Below, piece after piece: positions 53,766 through 62,003 of a DNA stretch of 64,000 nucleotides; the stretch's first letter is position 1, and each line of letters begins with the position of its first letter. The notes below the pieces were generated by a model. That model had not been told where the DNA came from and did not search any database. It saw nothing but the letters and a program-made list of their open reading frames with translations. Both the position numbers and the translations under genes were made by a program. This DNA comes from an uncultured Collinsella sp. (lineage in GTDB: Bacteria > Actinomycetota > Coriobacteriia > Coriobacteriales > Coriobacteriaceae): positions 48,702 to 112,701 of the forward strand of contig URLR01000002.1 in NCBI GenBank assembly GCA_900548815.1, written 5' to 3'.

Positions 53766-54344
53766 TTACTCCTCGTAGGCGCCCTCAAGCCGAAGCAGCC
53801 ACTCCTTTCGATCAAGCCCGCCGGCATATCCGTTAAGCGAGCCGTCGGCCGCCACCACGCGATGGCATGGCACAATAATCGAAACAGGGTTGCGAGCGAC
53901 CGCGGCCCCCACGGCACGGGGAGACACAACGGGTGTCTCATTTCCCGGCACACGATGTCGAGCCGCAACACGCTGGGCGATCTCACCATACGTAGCGACC
54001 TCGCCACGCGGAATAGAAAGCAGCTCGTACCAAACTTCACGCTGAAACGCCGTACCGATCATATGCAACGGCGGCGTAAACCGAGGTTCCTGCCCTGCAA
54101 AATAAGCATTCAGCCAAGCCCAGGAACGCTCAAGCACCGAAGACGCCGCACCATTTGCAGGACTCACCGACGACATGCCGCCAGCACCAGAAACTGCATC
54201 GGCGCCTTCAACATGTTCGGGATCTTCTTTGAGAAGCGTGGAGCCAAAGTGCTCCTGCCCCTCAAACCAAAGCCCCGTCAGACCGCGGCCATCAGCGGCA
54301 AGCAAGATTTCGCCCAAAGGCGAAGCAAACGTCGTCGTGACCAC
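53766..54344 (-). CDS. ogt: Methylated-DNA-protein cysteine methyltransferase
   Basis: This suicide repair protein moves alkyl groups from O6-alkylguanine to its active Cys. The 192 residues carry TAFQREVWYELLSIPRGEVATYGEIA (helix-turn-helix, quoted by its ends TAFQREVWY and GEVATYGEIA), ARNPVSIIVPCHRVV (active Cys in PCHR) and GYAGGLDRKEWLL. A variable Gly/Ser/Ala insert sits at about 45-65. The start is GTG 54342-54344 with AAAGGAG. Confidence 0.93.
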   Translation of the reverse strand: MVTTTFASPLGEILLAADGRGLTGLWFEGQEHFGSTLLKEDPEHVEGADAVSGAGGMSSVSPANGAASSVLERSWAWLNAYFAGQEPRFTPPLHMIGTAFQREVWYELLSIPRGEVATYGEIAQRVAARHRVPGNETPVVSPRAVGAAVARNPVSIIVPCHRVVAADGSLNGYAGGLDRKEWLLRLEGAYEE

Positions 54345-54404
54345 CAGCGGCTCCTTTCAAAACTCCGCAACATAATACCGCGAATTGTGCAGACAACCCC
54401 AATC

Positions 54405-54555
54405 GACCCCAAAGTCACCTCAGGCAGCAGGCGCGCAGCGCCGCAGCTGCCGCACGACCCCAAAGTCCCCGCAGGCAGCAGGCGCAACGCGCCGCAGCTG
54501 CCGGCCGCGCCCCACAGTCCCCCAAGGCGGCAGGGGCAAAGCGCCGGGGCCGCCG
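54405..54555. repeat. GC-rich tandem repeat upstream of palindrome L3
   Basis: About 2.6 degenerate copies of a unit of about 56 bp: GACCCCAAAGTC, then CAGGCAGCAGGCGC, then CGCCGCAGCTGCCG. Inside each, GGCAGC and GCTGCC form a hairpin. It fills the first half of the 451-base gap between ogt and asd. The reading frames over it are compositional artefacts. Confidence 0.7.
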
Positions 54556-54657
54556 CCGGGACTAGGGCCCGCAACAGCCACGTGCCCTCACATCAGCCCA
54601 GCGGCCCCAACCAACAACGGCCCCATCGCAGACCGCTCGCGCAGCGTCACCGCAGGC

Positions 54658-54781
54658 GGGGGCCGGGCTTAGTTTTCAGAACACTCCGCAGACCAGTGTG
54701 GCGCCTTGTCCGCGGCTCCGAAGGAGCAGGACAAGGCGCCACACATGGTCGAGGACGTTCTGAAAACTAAGCCCGGCCCCG
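54658..54781 (-). repeat. Long nested palindrome L3
   Basis: The outer stem of about 24 bp (54658-54682 with 54757-54781, containing CTTAGTTTTCAGAAC) and the inner 16-bp stem (GTGTGGCGCCTTGTCC and its complement) are perfect. Read on the minus strand, the internal loops are GTCCTCGACCAT and TGGTCTGCGGAGT, clearly related to L1/L2, although the stems are unrelated. It starts 14 bases past the asd stop. Confidence 0.85.
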
Positions 54782-54795
54782 CCGGACAGGTCAAC

Positions 54796-55821
54796 CTACT
54801 CGCAGAGCAGCTTGGCGATCTGGACGGCGTTGGTTGCCGCGCCCTTACGGATTTGGTCGCCGCAGCACCAGAAGGTAATACCGCGCGTGGCCTCGGGGTT
54901 CGAGATGTCGCGGCGTACGCGACCGACCCAAATCAGGTCCTGGTCGGAGGTGTCCATCGGCATGGGGAAGCGGTCGTGCGCATCCTCGGCGCTCATGTCG
55001 TCAACCAGCTTCACGCCCGGAGCGGCAGCCAGCGCGGCACGGGCCTCCTCAACCGTAATGTCACGCTCGAACTCGAGCGTAATGCTCTCGGAGTGCGAGC
55101 GCAGCACAGGCACGCGCACGCAGGTGCAGTTCACGCGCAGCTCGGGCAGGTGCATGATCTTGCGGCCCTCGTTTTGCAACTTCATCTCCTCGGAGGTAAA
55201 GCCCTCCTCCTTGACGCCGCCGATCTGCGGAATCAGGTTGCTCGCCAGCTGGGCGGCAAACGCGCGCGGCTCGGGGATCTCCTCGCCGCGGCCCAGGGCG
55301 GCCAGCTGAGCCTCGAGCTCGGCCATACCGGGAGCGCCGGCACCCGAAGCCGCCTGATACGTCGAGACGATCATACGCTTAACGCCGGCGAGCTGATGCA
55401 GCGGCCACGTGGGAACCAGGCCGATGATGGTCGCGCAGTTGGGGTTGGCGATAAGGCCGTGATGCCACTTGATATCGTCGGCATTGATCTCGGGCACGAC
55501 CAGCGGCACCTCGGGATCCATACGGAAAGCATGGCTGTTGTCGACCACGACGGCGCCGCGCTTGACGGCCTCGGGCAGCAGCTCCTTGGCGATATCGTCG
55601 CCGGCAGCGCCGAGTACGATGTCGCAGCCCTCAAAGGCCTCGGGGCAAGCCTCTTCGATTACGATCTGCTCGCCGCGGAACTCAACGGTCTTGCCCGCAG
55701 AGCGCGCGCTCGCCAGCAGCTTGAGCTTACCGACCGGAAACTTCTGCTCGTTGAGGCACTCGAGCATCTGGGTGCCCACGGCTCCCGTCGCGCCCAAAAT
55801 AGCAACCGTGTACTGTTTCAT
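54796..55821 (-). CDS. asd: Aspartate-semialdehyde dehydrogenase
   Basis: Asd reduces aspartyl phosphate to aspartate semialdehyde for Lys, Thr and Met. The start at ATG 55819-55821 (AAAGGGGGAAGC upstream) gives 341 residues. It shows VAILGATGAVGTQML (NADP site), LIANPNCATI (active Cys), STYQAASGAG and the distal GRVRRD catalytic segment. It lies beyond the lysC gene on the same strand, with hairpins in the gap, so the two are probably a loose unit. Confidence 0.95.
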   Translation of the reverse strand: MKQYTVAILGATGAVGTQMLECLNEQKFPVGKLKLLASARSAGKTVEFRGEQIVIEEACPEAFEGCDIVLGAAGDDIAKELLPEAVKRGAVVVDNSHAFRMDPEVPLVVPEINADDIKWHHGLIANPNCATIIGLVPTWPLHQLAGVKRMIVSTYQAASGAGAPGMAELEAQLAALGRGEEIPEPRAFAAQLASNLIPQIGGVKEEGFTSEEMKLQNEGRKIMHLPELRVNCTCVRVPVLRSHSESITLEFERDITVEEARAALAAAPGVKLVDDMSAEDAHDRFPMPMDTSDQDLIWVGRVRRDISNPEATRGITFWCCGDQIRKGAATNAVQIAKLLCE

Positions 55822-55895
55822 GCTTCCCCCTTTAAAGGTTGTGGCTTTTGCCCGCACGCCGAGCAGGCCGATTATTGTTGCCAGTGTATACAAGA

Positions 55896-55922
55896 ACGGG
55901 GCGGGCACGAAACCCGCCCCGT
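55896..55922 (-). terminator. Hairpin between lysC and asd
   Basis: A perfect 10-bp stem ACGGGGCGGG/CCCGCCCCGT with a seven-base loop. The minus-strand tail is TCTTGTAT. A second inverted repeat, TAGATTTTTG/CAAAAATCTA, lies at 55954-55983. Together they may end or attenuate lysC transcription. Confidence 0.55.
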
Positions 55923-55995
55923 CGAAACGAAACCGAAACGAAACGCCCCGCCGTAGATTTTTGAGGCGAGTCCCAAAAATCTAGCGAGATAGCAG

Positions 55996-57384
55996 CTACT
56001 TGTGGAGCGCAGCCAGAGCAGGATCGACCGGCGCGGAAGCCTCCAGGTCGGAGACCTTCACAATGCCGTTCTCATCGGAGAAGGCACGGTAAATGGTCCG
56101 AATCGCCAGATCGAAGTCCTTCTCCTCCACGCCAATGATGATGTTGATCTCGTCGCAGCTCTGCGAAATCATGCGCACGCTCACGCCGGCCTGGCCAAGC
56201 ATACCAAACAGATGGCCCGAGATACCTGCACGGCCGCGCAGGTTGCGGCCAACGGTCGCGATAAGCGCCAGGCCCTCGACAACCTCGATCTCGAGCGGCT
56301 CGACCTCCTGCTGAATGTCGCCAACGAGCGAGTACAGTGAATCGTGCACGTCCTGCTCCTGCACCACGGCGCCAAAGCGGTCGACACCGGTGGGCATGTG
56401 CTCGACGGAGACGTCATAACGCTCGAACACCGAAAGCGCACGGCGCATAAAGCCAACACGGGGCTTGGTGCGGTCGCGGGCGACGTTGATGGCGACAAAA
56501 CCGCGCTTGCCAGTCACGCCGGTAATGATGGGCTCTGCCTCGCCCTCATCAGCCGTCTCGCTAATGATGGTGCCGGGGTCCTGCGGCGCATTGGTGTTCT
56601 TGATGACCAGCGGAATACCCGCCTCACGCACGGGGAATACGGCTTCCTCGTGCAGGACGCTCGCACCCATGTACGAAAGCTCGCGCAGTTCCTCGTAGGT
56701 AACGCGGGCGATGGGCTGAGCCTCGGGAACAATACGCGGATCGGCAGAATAGAAGCCCGAGACGTCGGTCCAGTTCTCGTACAGGTCGGCGCCCAGGCAC
56801 TTGGCCAAAATCGAGCCGGAAATATCGCCGCCGCCACGGTCGAGCAGCTTGATCTGGCCCTCACGCGTCGCGCCGTAGAAACCAGGCATAACAAAGCCGC
56901 CCTGTTGACCGTACTCCTGCACCAGCTCGGAGGTGCGATTCATGCTGAGCGTACCGTCGTGATGGAACGCCACAACCGTCGCGGCGTCCAAGAACGGCAG
57001 GCCCAGGTACTCCGCCATCAGGCGAGCGGTGAAGTACTCGCCACGGCTCACGAGCTCCTCGGTAGAGTAGCCGCCCGAGCGGGCGCGCTCGGCAAAGGCC
57101 GCGAACTCCTCGCGGATGGGATAGGTGAGCTCCAGCTCGTCAGCGATATCAAAATAGCGCTGGCCGATGTCCTCGAGTAGTTCCTCGCACGACACGTGAT
57201 ACTTAACGTGCGCGTTAACCAGGTAGAGCAGGTCGGTTACCTTAGTGTCGCCCTTAAAGCGGCGGCCGCAGGCGGAAACCACCACAAAACGGCGGGCAGG
57301 GTCGGCATCGACGATGGCCTTGATCTTCTTAAAGTGTTCGGCGTCGGCGACCGACGAGCCGCCAAACTTGGCAATCTTAATCAT
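55996..57384 (-). CDS. lysC: Aspartate kinase
   Basis: This 462-residue monofunctional kinase begins the aspartate pathway. The N-terminal motif is KIAKFGGSSVADAEHFKK; RFVVVSACG, then LVSRGEYFTARLMAEYLG and LDRGGGDISGSILAKCL complete the kinase domain. Two ACT domains (about 320-450; GFVAINVARDRT and GRAGISGHLFGMLGQAGVSVRMISQ, quoted by VRMISQSCDEINI) bind regulatory amino acids. It is divergent from thrC, so the shared 100-base region may coordinate both. Confidence 0.95.
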   Translation of the reverse strand: MIKIAKFGGSSVADAEHFKKIKAIVDADPARRFVVVSACGRRFKGDTKVTDLLYLVNAHVKYHVSCEELLEDIGQRYFDIADELELTYPIREEFAAFAERARSGGYSTEELVSRGEYFTARLMAEYLGLPFLDAATVVAFHHDGTLSMNRTSELVQEYGQQGGFVMPGFYGATREGQIKLLDRGGGDISGSILAKCLGADLYENWTDVSGFYSADPRIVPEAQPIARVTYEELRELSYMGASVLHEEAVFPVREAGIPLVIKNTNAPQDPGTIISETADEGEAEPIITGVTGKRGFVAINVARDRTKPRVGFMRRALSVFERYDVSVEHMPTGVDRFGAVVQEQDVHDSLYSLVGDIQQEVEPLEIEVVEGLALIATVGRNLRGRAGISGHLFGMLGQAGVSVRMISQSCDEINIIIGVEEKDFDLAIRTIYRAFSDENGIVKVSDLEASAPVDPALAALHK

Positions 57385-57487
57385 GGGCTTGAGGTTACCT
57401 TTCTAAAAGCCTCTGCAAACCTGTTTTGCGCGCTCTGATACCATGGTTTCACCGATTGGGACCAAGGCATCCGAGGAGCAGTGTTAT

Positions 57488-59005
57488 ATGGGAACTTATC
57501 ATAGTACACGAGGACGCACTTTATCGTGCTCAAGTAAGGTGGCAATCCGCACCGGCATCGCTCCCGACGGGGGTTTGTTTGTCTCGGACGAGCTCGGCAC
57601 CCAGCAGGTCGATATCAGCTCGCTTGCAGATAAATCGTACTTTGAAATCGCTCAAGATGTGTTGGGAATGTTACTGAATGATTACACGGCCGAAGAAATT
57701 TCGGCGTGTGTCGACGAGGCATACCGCGGCACGTTCGCGAGTGAAGAGGTTACGCCGCTCGTCAAACTCGACGCTGCGCCGGGCGCTGACGCCCCTCAGA
57801 CCTATGTGATGGAGCTCTTTGGCGGCCCCACAAGCGCCTTCAAGGACGTCGCCCTGCAGATGCTCCCCCGTCTGATGGCCCGCACTTCCGCCAAGGACGG
57901 CGGCGCCGAGCGCATCATGATCGTCACCGCCACGTCGGGCGACACCGGCAAGGCCGCACTCGCCGGTTTTGCCGACGCGCCGGGCACGGGCATCACCGTC
58001 TTTTATCCCGAGGGCAAAGTCAGCCGCGTGCAGAATCTGCAGATGTCCACGCAGGAGGGCGATAACGTCGCCGTCTGCGGCATCCGCGGCAACTTTGACG
58101 ACGCCCAGAGCGCCGTCAAGCGCATCTTTGCCGATAAGGAGCTTGCCGAGCGTCTGGAGGCTGCCGGCACGGTGCTTTCGAGCGCCAACTCCATCAACGT
58201 CGGCCGCCTGGTACCGCAGGTCGTCTACTACTTTGCCGCCTATGCGCAGCTGCTGCGCGCCGGCGCTATCGAGGCCGGCGACGCCGTTGAGTTCTGTGTG
58301 CCCACCGGCAACTTTGGCGATATCCTGGCCGGCTACTACGCCAAGCGCATGGGTCTGCCCGTCGCCAAGCTCGTCGTGGCGAGCGACAAGAACAACGTGC
58401 TTGCCGACTTCCTGACCACCGGCGTTTACGACCGTAACCGCCCGTTCTTCACGACCATCTCGCCGTCGATGGACATCCTTATTAGCTCCAACCTGGAGCG
58501 CATGCTGTACTTCCTATCCGATGGCGACTGCGAGCTCGTTGCCGGCCTTATGGAGCAGCTGGCGCAGACGGGTCGCTACGAGGTGCCCGCCGAGCTGCTG
58601 GCCAAGATTCAGAGCGTCTTTGGCTGCGGCTGGGCCAGCGAGGACGAGGTCCGCACTGCCATCAAGAGCTGCTGGGACGCGAACGGCTACGTGATCGACC
58701 CGCACACCGCTTGCGGCTATCACGTCTTCGAGCAGGTCGCTCCCGCCGAGGGCGCCAAGGCCCGCGTGCTGCTTTCGACCGCCAGCCCCTACAAGTTCCC
58801 GCGCGCCTGCTGCGACGCTCTGGGGCTTAACGTTCCCGAGGACGACTTTAAGGCCATGCGTGTGCTCGAGCAGGCAACCAACACGGTCGCCCCGACCCAG
58901 CTCGCCGAACTCGAATCCAAACCCGTCCGCTTCGAAGACGTCTGTGACGTCGACGAAATGGCCAGCTACGTAGAGCAGGCTGCAAAAAAGATAGCAACCA
59001 ACTAA
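57488..59005 (+). CDS. thrC: Threonine synthase
   Basis: This PLP enzyme makes threonine from O-phosphohomoserine. The start at ATG 57488, nine bases after GAGGAG, gives 505 residues opening MGTYHSTRGRTLS. The PLP lysine sits in GGPTSAFKDVALQ, and TATSGDTGKAALAGF and VPTGNFGDILAGYYAKRM are the other cofactor motifs. It is the long ThrC class. An upstream ATG at 57443 lacks a ribosome site. Confidence 0.95.
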   Translation: MGTYHSTRGRTLSCSSKVAIRTGIAPDGGLFVSDELGTQQVDISSLADKSYFEIAQDVLGMLLNDYTAEEISACVDEAYRGTFASEEVTPLVKLDAAPGADAPQTYVMELFGGPTSAFKDVALQMLPRLMARTSAKDGGAERIMIVTATSGDTGKAALAGFADAPGTGITVFYPEGKVSRVQNLQMSTQEGDNVAVCGIRGNFDDAQSAVKRIFADKELAERLEAAGTVLSSANSINVGRLVPQVVYYFAAYAQLLRAGAIEAGDAVEFCVPTGNFGDILAGYYAKRMGLPVAKLVVASDKNNVLADFLTTGVYDRNRPFFTTISPSMDILISSNLERMLYFLSDGDCELVAGLMEQLAQTGRYEVPAELLAKIQSVFGCGWASEDEVRTAIKSCWDANGYVIDPHTACGYHVFEQVAPAEGAKARVLLSTASPYKFPRACCDALGLNVPEDDFKAMRVLEQATNTVAPTQLAELESKPVRFEDVCDVDEMASYVEQAAKKIATN

Positions 59006-59017
59006 ACCCCTTATAAG

Positions 59018-59048
59018 GCGCCGGCGAAAGCCGGCGCACCTTCTTTTA
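59018..59048 (+). terminator. Terminator of thrC
   Basis: GCGCCGGC-GAAA-GCCGGCGC (59018-59037) is followed by ACCTTCTTTTATC. A GAAA tetraloop caps a perfect 8-bp stem. Confidence 0.85.
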
Positions 59049-59083
59049 TCAGATACCTACCGGGATGATGACGAACGTGCATA

Positions 59084-59195
59084 GCGTGCCTGGCTGTTTA
59101 GTTCGTCGCGAGTTCCGCACGCAAAGGAAAGCACTTAATGTGCTTTCCGTCTTGCGCAGGACTGCCCGAGCAGCGAACTAAACAGCCAGGCACGC
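59084..59195. repeat. Long nested palindrome L4
   Basis: The outer perfect 22-bp stem is 59084-59105 with 59174-59195. The inner stem is GGAAAGCAC/GTGCTTTCC around TTAAT. The 3' internal loop begins GTCTTGCGCAGGAC, partly like the GTCCTGCGGA of L1/L2. It lies between thrC and thrB, ending at the thrB ribosome site, so it could control thrB translation. Confidence 0.75.
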
Positions 59196-59208
59196 CAGGA
59201 GGACTCAC

Positions 59209-60090
59209 ATGATCAAGATCACCGTCCCAGCAACAAGCGCCAACTTGGGCATTGGCTACGATACCCTCGGCATGGCCGTCAGCCTCTACTCGCACTTCAC
59301 CTTCGAGCGTACCGACAAGCTCACCATCACGGGCTGCCCCGAGGAGTTCCAAAACGAGAACAACCTGGTCTACGTGAGCTTTGTCGATGCGCTGGCCGCA
59401 TGGGGCGAGCCGGCCTTCCCCGTCACTATCGACATCCAGACCGACGTGCCCGTCGCTCGCGGCCTGGGTTCCAGCTCCACCTGCGTCGTCGCCGGCATCA
59501 TGGCAGCCGCCGCGCTGACGGGCCATACCGTCGACCGCGCCGAGCTCGTCCGCATTGCCACCGAGGTCGAGGGCCATCCCGATAACGTCGCCCCCGCTAT
59601 CCTGGGCGGCGCCGTCTGCTCCTTTACGCCGACCGATTCGCTCCCCCAGTGCCTGCGCTACGAGGTGAGCGATCGCCTGCGTTTTATTACCGTGATTCCG
59701 CCCTACGAGGTACACACGAGCGAAGCACGCAAGGTCGTGCCGCAGGAGATTCCGCTCTCCACCGCCGTGTGGCAGATGGGCCGCATCGCCGGTATGACGC
59801 GCGGCTTGGAGACTGGTGACCTCGACCTGATTGCCGCCGCCAATGACGACCGCATTCAGGAACCCTATCGTCGCCGTCTGATTCCCGACTACAACGCCGT
59901 GCGCGACACCTGCCTTAACGGCGGCGCCAAGACCATCTGGATCAGCGGTTCGGGCTCGACCCTTATGGCTGTGACCGACGACACCATCGTGGCAAAATTC
60001 CTGCAGGTCAAGCTACGCGAGCAGTTCCCCAAGTGTGACACGCACATTCTGACGTGCGACACGGAAGGCGCCCAGATCGAATACCTGTAG
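59209..60090 (+). CDS. thrB: Homoserine kinase
   Basis: ThrB phosphorylates homoserine to give the substrate of ThrC. The 293 residues show the GHMP kinase layout: VPATSANLGIGYDTLGMAVS, PVARGLGSSSTCVVAG (ATP loop) and the C-terminal KTIWISGSGSTLMA. AGGAGGA lies five bases before ATG. thrC and thrB are in order but separated by terminator 59018 and palindrome L4. Homoserine dehydrogenase is not in the window. Confidence 0.95.
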   Translation: MIKITVPATSANLGIGYDTLGMAVSLYSHFTFERTDKLTITGCPEEFQNENNLVYVSFVDALAAWGEPAFPVTIDIQTDVPVARGLGSSSTCVVAGIMAAAALTGHTVDRAELVRIATEVEGHPDNVAPAILGGAVCSFTPTDSLPQCLRYEVSDRLRFITVIPPYEVHTSEARKVVPQEIPLSTAVWQMGRIAGMTRGLETGDLDLIAAANDDRIQEPYRRRLIPDYNAVRDTCLNGGAKTIWISGSGSTLMAVTDDTIVAKFLQVKLREQFPKCDTHILTCDTEGAQIEYL

Positions 60091-60266
60091 TCGCCGTCCC
60101 GTATACCCGCCGGGGAGGCCAGGGGCTTTGCCCCCAAATCGTCCTCGGACATGGCAGGACCCCCGCTGCGCACTTCGTGCGGCGGGGGTCCTGCCGTCCT
60201 GCGGAAAGATTTGGGGGCAAAGTCCCTGGCCTCTCCTACGTTAACTTCGCTGGCGGCGGCTACAGG
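60084..60266 (+). repeat. Long nested palindrome L2
   Basis: Outer arms 60084-60096 and 60254-60266 pair in 12 of 13 positions; the 5' arm is the end of thrB with its TAG stop. Middle arms 60112-60140 and 60208-60236 pair in 27 of 29. The inner stem is AGGACCCCCGC with its complement. The internal loops (GTCCTCGGACATGGC, GCCGTCCTGCGGAAA) are almost identical to those of L1. The remaining 60267-60394 stretch shows no gene. Confidence 0.85.
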
Positions 60267-60394
60267 AACCTACGCTCTGGAAAGTCGCCGGGCTGATTTT
60301 TTGGCTTCTATTTGATAAAGGCGCACTTCCCAGCATCTCATTCGCCCTATAGCTCTGTTTTAATTTCAAATTGATGATCGATGCGTGGCGTCAT

Positions 60395-60658
60395 CTAATT
60401 ATCTTCGCTACTCAAAACAGTCCCAAGTTTACGTACTAGCGTCTCAACAGTAATTCCGAGTGCATCCGCATAGACAAACTGCTCATAAACCCTAAGGCTG
60501 CGTTCCCCGGTCTCGACCTTTGAGATGAACGACTGAGGTACCCCCAGTTTCTTTGCGAGTTCAACCTGAGTGATACCTTGCTCCCGACGAATCTGGGAAA
60601 GGCATTTTCCGCATGTCCTGTTAGCATCAACGTTCATGCCGTTTACGCTATATTCCAT
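60395..60658 (-). CDS. Small XRE-type HTH regulator
   Basis: This protein of about 87 residues has a classic HTH: CLSQIRREQGITQVELAKKL, then GVPQSFISKVETGERSL (recognition helix SFISKVE). I start at ATG 60656-60658, which lacks a ribosome site and may be leaderless; a TTG at 60673 falls inside the operator and an inner ATG lies at 60637. A 10-3-10 palindrome at 60663-60685 directly upstream suggests autorepression. It is divergent from the CxxC-repeat membrane protein, which it may also control. Confidence 0.82.
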   Translation of the reverse strand: MEYSVNGMNVDANRTCGKCLSQIRREQGITQVELAKKLGVPQSFISKVETGERSLRVYEQFVYADALGITVETLVRKLGTVLSSEDN

Positions 60659-60662
60659 TTTG

Positions 60663-60685
60663 ATATATCCCAAACTGGGATATAT
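60663..60685. promoter_or_regulatory. Operator of the small XRE regulator
   Basis: ATATATCCCA-AAC-TGGGATATAT is a perfect 10-bp dyad five bases before the regulator's start codon and about 75 bases before the divergent gene. Confidence 0.65.
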
Positions 60686-60758
60686 TTATGTCACCAGCCA
60701 TTCCGCTTATCAAAAATGCCCATCGCAGATTCATAGCTAGGAAGGAGCCTCGATAAAC

Positions 60759-61772
60759 ATGAATGACGAGATGAAGGAGCCCGACGAGGAAAAGGCACTC
60801 AGCGAGTCCGACGAGCGGAAGCCGGATTTCAAAGCCGAGCAGTTTTCTGATGGTGCTAGCGACACCCCCTCCTCTGAAATTCCGCCATCAAACGAAGATG
60901 ACGGCGCACGCAAAAATGAAGAAAACGACTCACTTCTAACGCGGGCCATTCATAAATTAGGCAATAAAAAACGAGCGGCAATCGCAGCTGCCGTGGCAGT
61001 TGTCATCATCTTCAGTTTGCCCATGCTGTTTCCTCAATTGTTTTGTAGCCACAAGCTATGGGCCAATGCAACCTGCACTAGCCCCCGTGTATGCAAAAGT
61101 TGCGGCAAAACCGAGGGAGAACCTCTCGGGCACGAATGGGAAGAAGCAACTTGTACGACACCAAAGACCTGCCAGCGTTGCGGCGAAACGAAAGGGGAGC
61201 CACTCGGACACCAACCGGGCTCGTGGACCAAAGAAGTCGACTACGTAGATGCCACTTCGAAGGAAATACGAGAATGCGAGAGATGCGGAGAGGTCGTTGA
61301 CACCCGCAACGAGAAGGAAATCACATCTTTTCTTGGCGACGGAAAGTTTTCAATTTCACCTGAAGGCTTTATTGATCGACTTAACGAGGAATTCTCCGAT
61401 ATCCCCAATTGCAGCAGCATGAATGCGGATTACGAACTAGACGATAGCGGCACGGGACTCGAGCTTCAGATAAAAAATGGCTCTACGCTTGCCGGTATTG
61501 GAGGCTTTTTCTCGGACTCGAGCAGTCAACTACTATTCAGCTATCTTGGATCCGAAAACTGCTTCAAAAACATAGTCATGTACTTCGAAAACTCCGACTA
61601 TGCCGCGGCGACTGCATTGGCAACTATACAAGCAATCGATCCAACACTTTCGTTTTCAGACGCCAAGGAAGTTGGTGCTGCCTGCGTAGATACGCCAACT
61701 GTCAAAAATGGAATTACGTACGCAATCGTAGCTTCGAATGGAGAGTACTGGCTAAGCGCTCGAATTGAATAA
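60759..61772 (+). CDS. Membrane protein with repeated CxxC knuckles
   Basis: This 337-residue protein has an acidic, disordered N-terminus (1-65), one membrane helix (about 72-95) and then two copies of a 27-residue repeat (about 98-124 and 125-151) of the form ATCT-P-CxxCG-T-GEPLGH, a likely zinc knuckle. A third, partial copy (IRECERCGEVVD) follows. The C-terminal 150 residues look like a soluble alpha/beta domain with no recognised family. AT content and codon use differ from the surrounding core genes, suggesting transfer. AAGGAG precedes ATG by 11 bases. It may sense metal or redox state at the surface, which is inference. Confidence 0.75.
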   Translation: MNDEMKEPDEEKALSESDERKPDFKAEQFSDGASDTPSSEIPPSNEDDGARKNEENDSLLTRAIHKLGNKKRAAIAAAVAVVIIFSLPMLFPQLFCSHKLWANATCTSPRVCKSCGKTEGEPLGHEWEEATCTTPKTCQRCGETKGEPLGHQPGSWTKEVDYVDATSKEIRECERCGEVVDTRNEKEITSFLGDGKFSISPEGFIDRLNEEFSDIPNCSSMNADYELDDSGTGLELQIKNGSTLAGIGGFFSDSSSQLLFSYLGSENCFKNIVMYFENSDYAAATALATIQAIDPTLSFSDAKEVGAACVDTPTVKNGITYAIVASNGEYWLSARIE

Positions 61773-61853
61773 TTTTCTTTGATTACTAAATTCAGACGCC
61801 TCTTACTCGCGACATATTAAAATCAACCCCTGGCAGCATCGTCAATCAAAAAT

Positions 61854-61890
61854 TGCCCCGCCGAGCACTTTAGCTTGGCGGGGCATTTCA
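61854..61890 (+). terminator. Terminator of the CxxC-repeat protein gene
   Basis: TGCCCCGCC (61854-61862) and GGCGGGGCA (61877-61885) pair perfectly, followed by TTTCAAT. Confidence 0.7.
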
Positions 61891-62003
61891 ATATGAAAGC
61901 GGATTTAAATATCAACAAGGCCTGCACGCTCCAACGAGACAGCCGGCTTCGCTGTTCTAATTGCTCGAAGTGCATCTTGAGCAATCAGTGGCTTGCATCT
62001 CTT

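Noticed and set aside
54278..54574. Cys/Gly-rich small protein on the minus strand
   Set aside because: It is a translation of the GC-rich tandem repeat with no ribosome site and a repetitive composition.
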